From assembly GCF_001468395.1 (NCBI RefSeq), contig NZ_LNSG01000003.1:434001-498000 (forward strand): a stretch of DNA of 64,000 nucleotides, in the 5' to 3' direction. Within the stretch, counting starts at the first letter, position 1; each line of letters begins with the position of its first letter. Of this stretch, positions 63,113-64,000 are shown in pieces. Source of the stretch: Sphingopyxis sp. H073. Its GTDB lineage: Bacteria; Pseudomonadota; Alphaproteobacteria; Sphingomonadales; Sphingomonadaceae. The position numbers and the translations under genes are program-made. The notes beneath the pieces are model-generated. The model made no database searches. It saw only the letters and a list, made by a program, of their open reading frames with translations, and was not told where the DNA came from.

Positions 63113-63595
63113 TCACTCCGTCCCGTAAAACCGCGCCAGCCGGTCGAGCGCCAGCCCCAGTACCAGCTTCCCCGACCGCGTGGGCCAGCCCAGCGCCTTC
63201 TCCGCCCCTCCGATCCCCTCTCCAGCACACACAACGCGCCAGCAGATATCGGCAAGCCCCGGCCCGACATGGTCGATCGCCGCATGAAAGCGCCGGTGCG
63301 CGTCGATCCGTGCCAGCGACGCATCCGAAGCCCGCGCTCCGCCACGCCCCTTTGCCGGCGGCGCCGCGTCCCACCGCATCGTCACCCGCGCCGCCAGCCC
63401 CGCGCGCTCGTAATCGGCGCGCAGCCGCTCGCCCGCGTGCAATTGCCCCGGCGTCAGCATCCCGCGCGCTGCCAGCCAGGCGATCGGGCTCTCGGCCACA
63501 TTGACCGTGACATGCCGCATCACCTGCGGCCCCGCCTTGTCCGGATCGATCCGGTCGTCGGGATGGATGCGCGTTTCGAGGCGGCGTGCAGTCAT
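63113..63595 (-). CDS. DUF6456 domain protein
   Basis: 160 aa. Features: VNVAESPIAWLAARGMLTPG, LHAGERLRADYERAGLAARV, TMRWD, then IDHVGPGLADICWRVVCAGE and RSGKLVLGLALDRLARFYG. Matches the DUF6456 group of alphaproteobacterial helix-turn-helix-like proteins; DNA binding is plausible. Divergent from the XRE gene with 86 bp between starts, so the two may be co-regulated. Confidence 0.8.
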   Translation of the reverse strand: MTARRLETRIHPDDRIDPDKAGPQVMRHVTVNVAESPIAWLAARGMLTPGQLHAGERLRADYERAGLAARVTMRWDAAPPAKGRGGARASDASLARIDAHRRFHAAIDHVGPGLADICWRVVCAGEGIGGAEKALGWPTRSGKLVLGLALDRLARFYGTE

Positions 63596-63681
63596 GCGAT
63601 TCTCCTGCCTTGCACGACCGGCTTGACATTGGATTATTTTGTAGGAAAGAAGAAACCGATTTGGTTATTCGGGGATAGGCA

Positions 63682-64000
63682 ATGATCAACAGCATCCGCG
63701 CCGTGCGTCGTGCCAAGGGGCTGACGCTTGAAGAAGTCGGGCAGCGCTGCGATCCGCCGACGACCGCGCAGACGATCGGCCGCCTCGAAACCGGCACGCG
63801 AACGCTGTCATTGGGCTGGATGAACCGCATCGCCAAGGCGCTGGGGGTCGAAGCCGCCGAGCTCGTCCAATTGCCGCAGGATACGCAGCTCACCATTACC
63901 GCGCACCTCGGCGCCGACGGTGCCCAGGCGCCGACGCGGGTCGAACAGGCGCTCACCGCGCGTCCGGGCGAGGATATGGTCGCCGTGCGCGTGACCTCGT
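63682..64000 (+). CDS. XRE-family helix-turn-helix regulator (3' end off window)
   Basis: The visible 106 codons start MINSIRAVRRAKGLTLEEVG. Helix-turn-helix: LTLEEVGQRCDPPTTAQTIG, then RLETGTRTLSLGWMNRIAK. After the DNA-binding part, ITAHLGADGAQAP starts a second domain, perhaps a peptidase S24-like or ligand domain, but it is cut by the window edge. TTGACA at 63623-63628 is a likely -35 region in front of it. Confidence 0.85.
   Translation, partial: MINSIRAVRRAKGLTLEEVGQRCDPPTTAQTIGRLETGTRTLSLGWMNRIAKALGVEAAELVQLPQDTQLTITAHLGADGAQAPTRVEQALTARPGEDMVAVRVTS

Noticed and set aside
63024..63956. Long minus-strand frame extending gene C upstream
   Set aside because: Crosses the DUF6456 and XRE genes antisense; the lipoprotein signal sequence fixes the start at 63023.

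Overview
The window is a GC-rich chromosomal segment of an alphaproteobacterium, most likely a sphingomonad (Sphingomonadaceae; Sphingopyxis-like gene content and intergenic repeats). Evidence: high third-position GC; the CycH-type Ccm gene order; GANTC-rich control DNA; sphingomonad-type small secreted proteins; and mirror-image palindrome pairs (REPIN-like) between genes. The genus is an inference. No prophage, plasmid, CRISPR array or complete insertion sequence was seen. Most genes are core metabolism, envelope and transport, with a few acquired-looking islands.

Layout: 1-6.5 kb, a tripartite RND drug efflux operon (outer-membrane factor, pump, adaptor) with a divergent TetR regulator and a perfect palindromic operator. 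6.5-12 kb, aminopeptidase N, an SDR-like protein and a DUF445 protein. 12-17.2 kb, a second RND pump (with an unusual membrane insertion) and its adaptor, then a GlsB/YeaQ stress protein. 17.2-18.3 kb, a 1.1 kb non-coding stretch with hairpins, a perfect DnaA box and a cluster of GANTC (CcrM) sites. 18.3-24.7 kb, nadA, membrane and secreted proteins, an MBL hydrolase, and a BlaI/BlaR1-like pair with its operator. 24.9-32.5 kb, a glycosyltransferase, an OmpA protein and many small exported proteins, including a pseudogene copy of the end of a YHS gene. 32.5-37.1 kb, leuA with a leucine-rich leader peptide. It is followed by a duplicated leuA 3' end enclosing a small DUF2384-like gene pair, then a lower-GC HipA-like kinase/DUF3037 module. 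37-48.8 kb, cold-shock protein and IF-1, a TetR-controlled NTF2/arylamine N-acetyltransferase operon, a GlxA-type regulator, an alpha/beta hydrolase, a nitrilase-family protein, a nitronate monooxygenase and an AHH-nuclease pair. 48.9-56.1 kb, Kup and the cytochrome c maturation operon ccmCDEFGH-cycH. 56.5-64 kb, DUF454, a Leu/Phe/Val dehydrogenase, tRNA-His, a 2OG oxygenase, a SIMPL protein, an Uup-like ABC-F ATPase, two low-GC lipoprotein genes, a DUF6456 protein and the start of an XRE regulator.

The strongest unexplained signals are these. (1) Three unrelated low-GC lipoprotein genes (28.8, 61.8 and 62.5 kb) are each bracketed, in the same orientation, by the same 24-bp upstream and roughly 16-bp downstream elements, as if they were cassettes. 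(2) The leuA 3' end is duplicated at an exact 914-bp offset. The divergence is almost all synonymous (17 of 19 changed codons), so the second copy evolved inside a working leuA and arrived by recombination, next to a kinase/DUF3037 module. (3) The DnaA-box/GANTC cluster lies just downstream of nadA. Similar 3'-end duplications are seen at the YHS gene and at infA.
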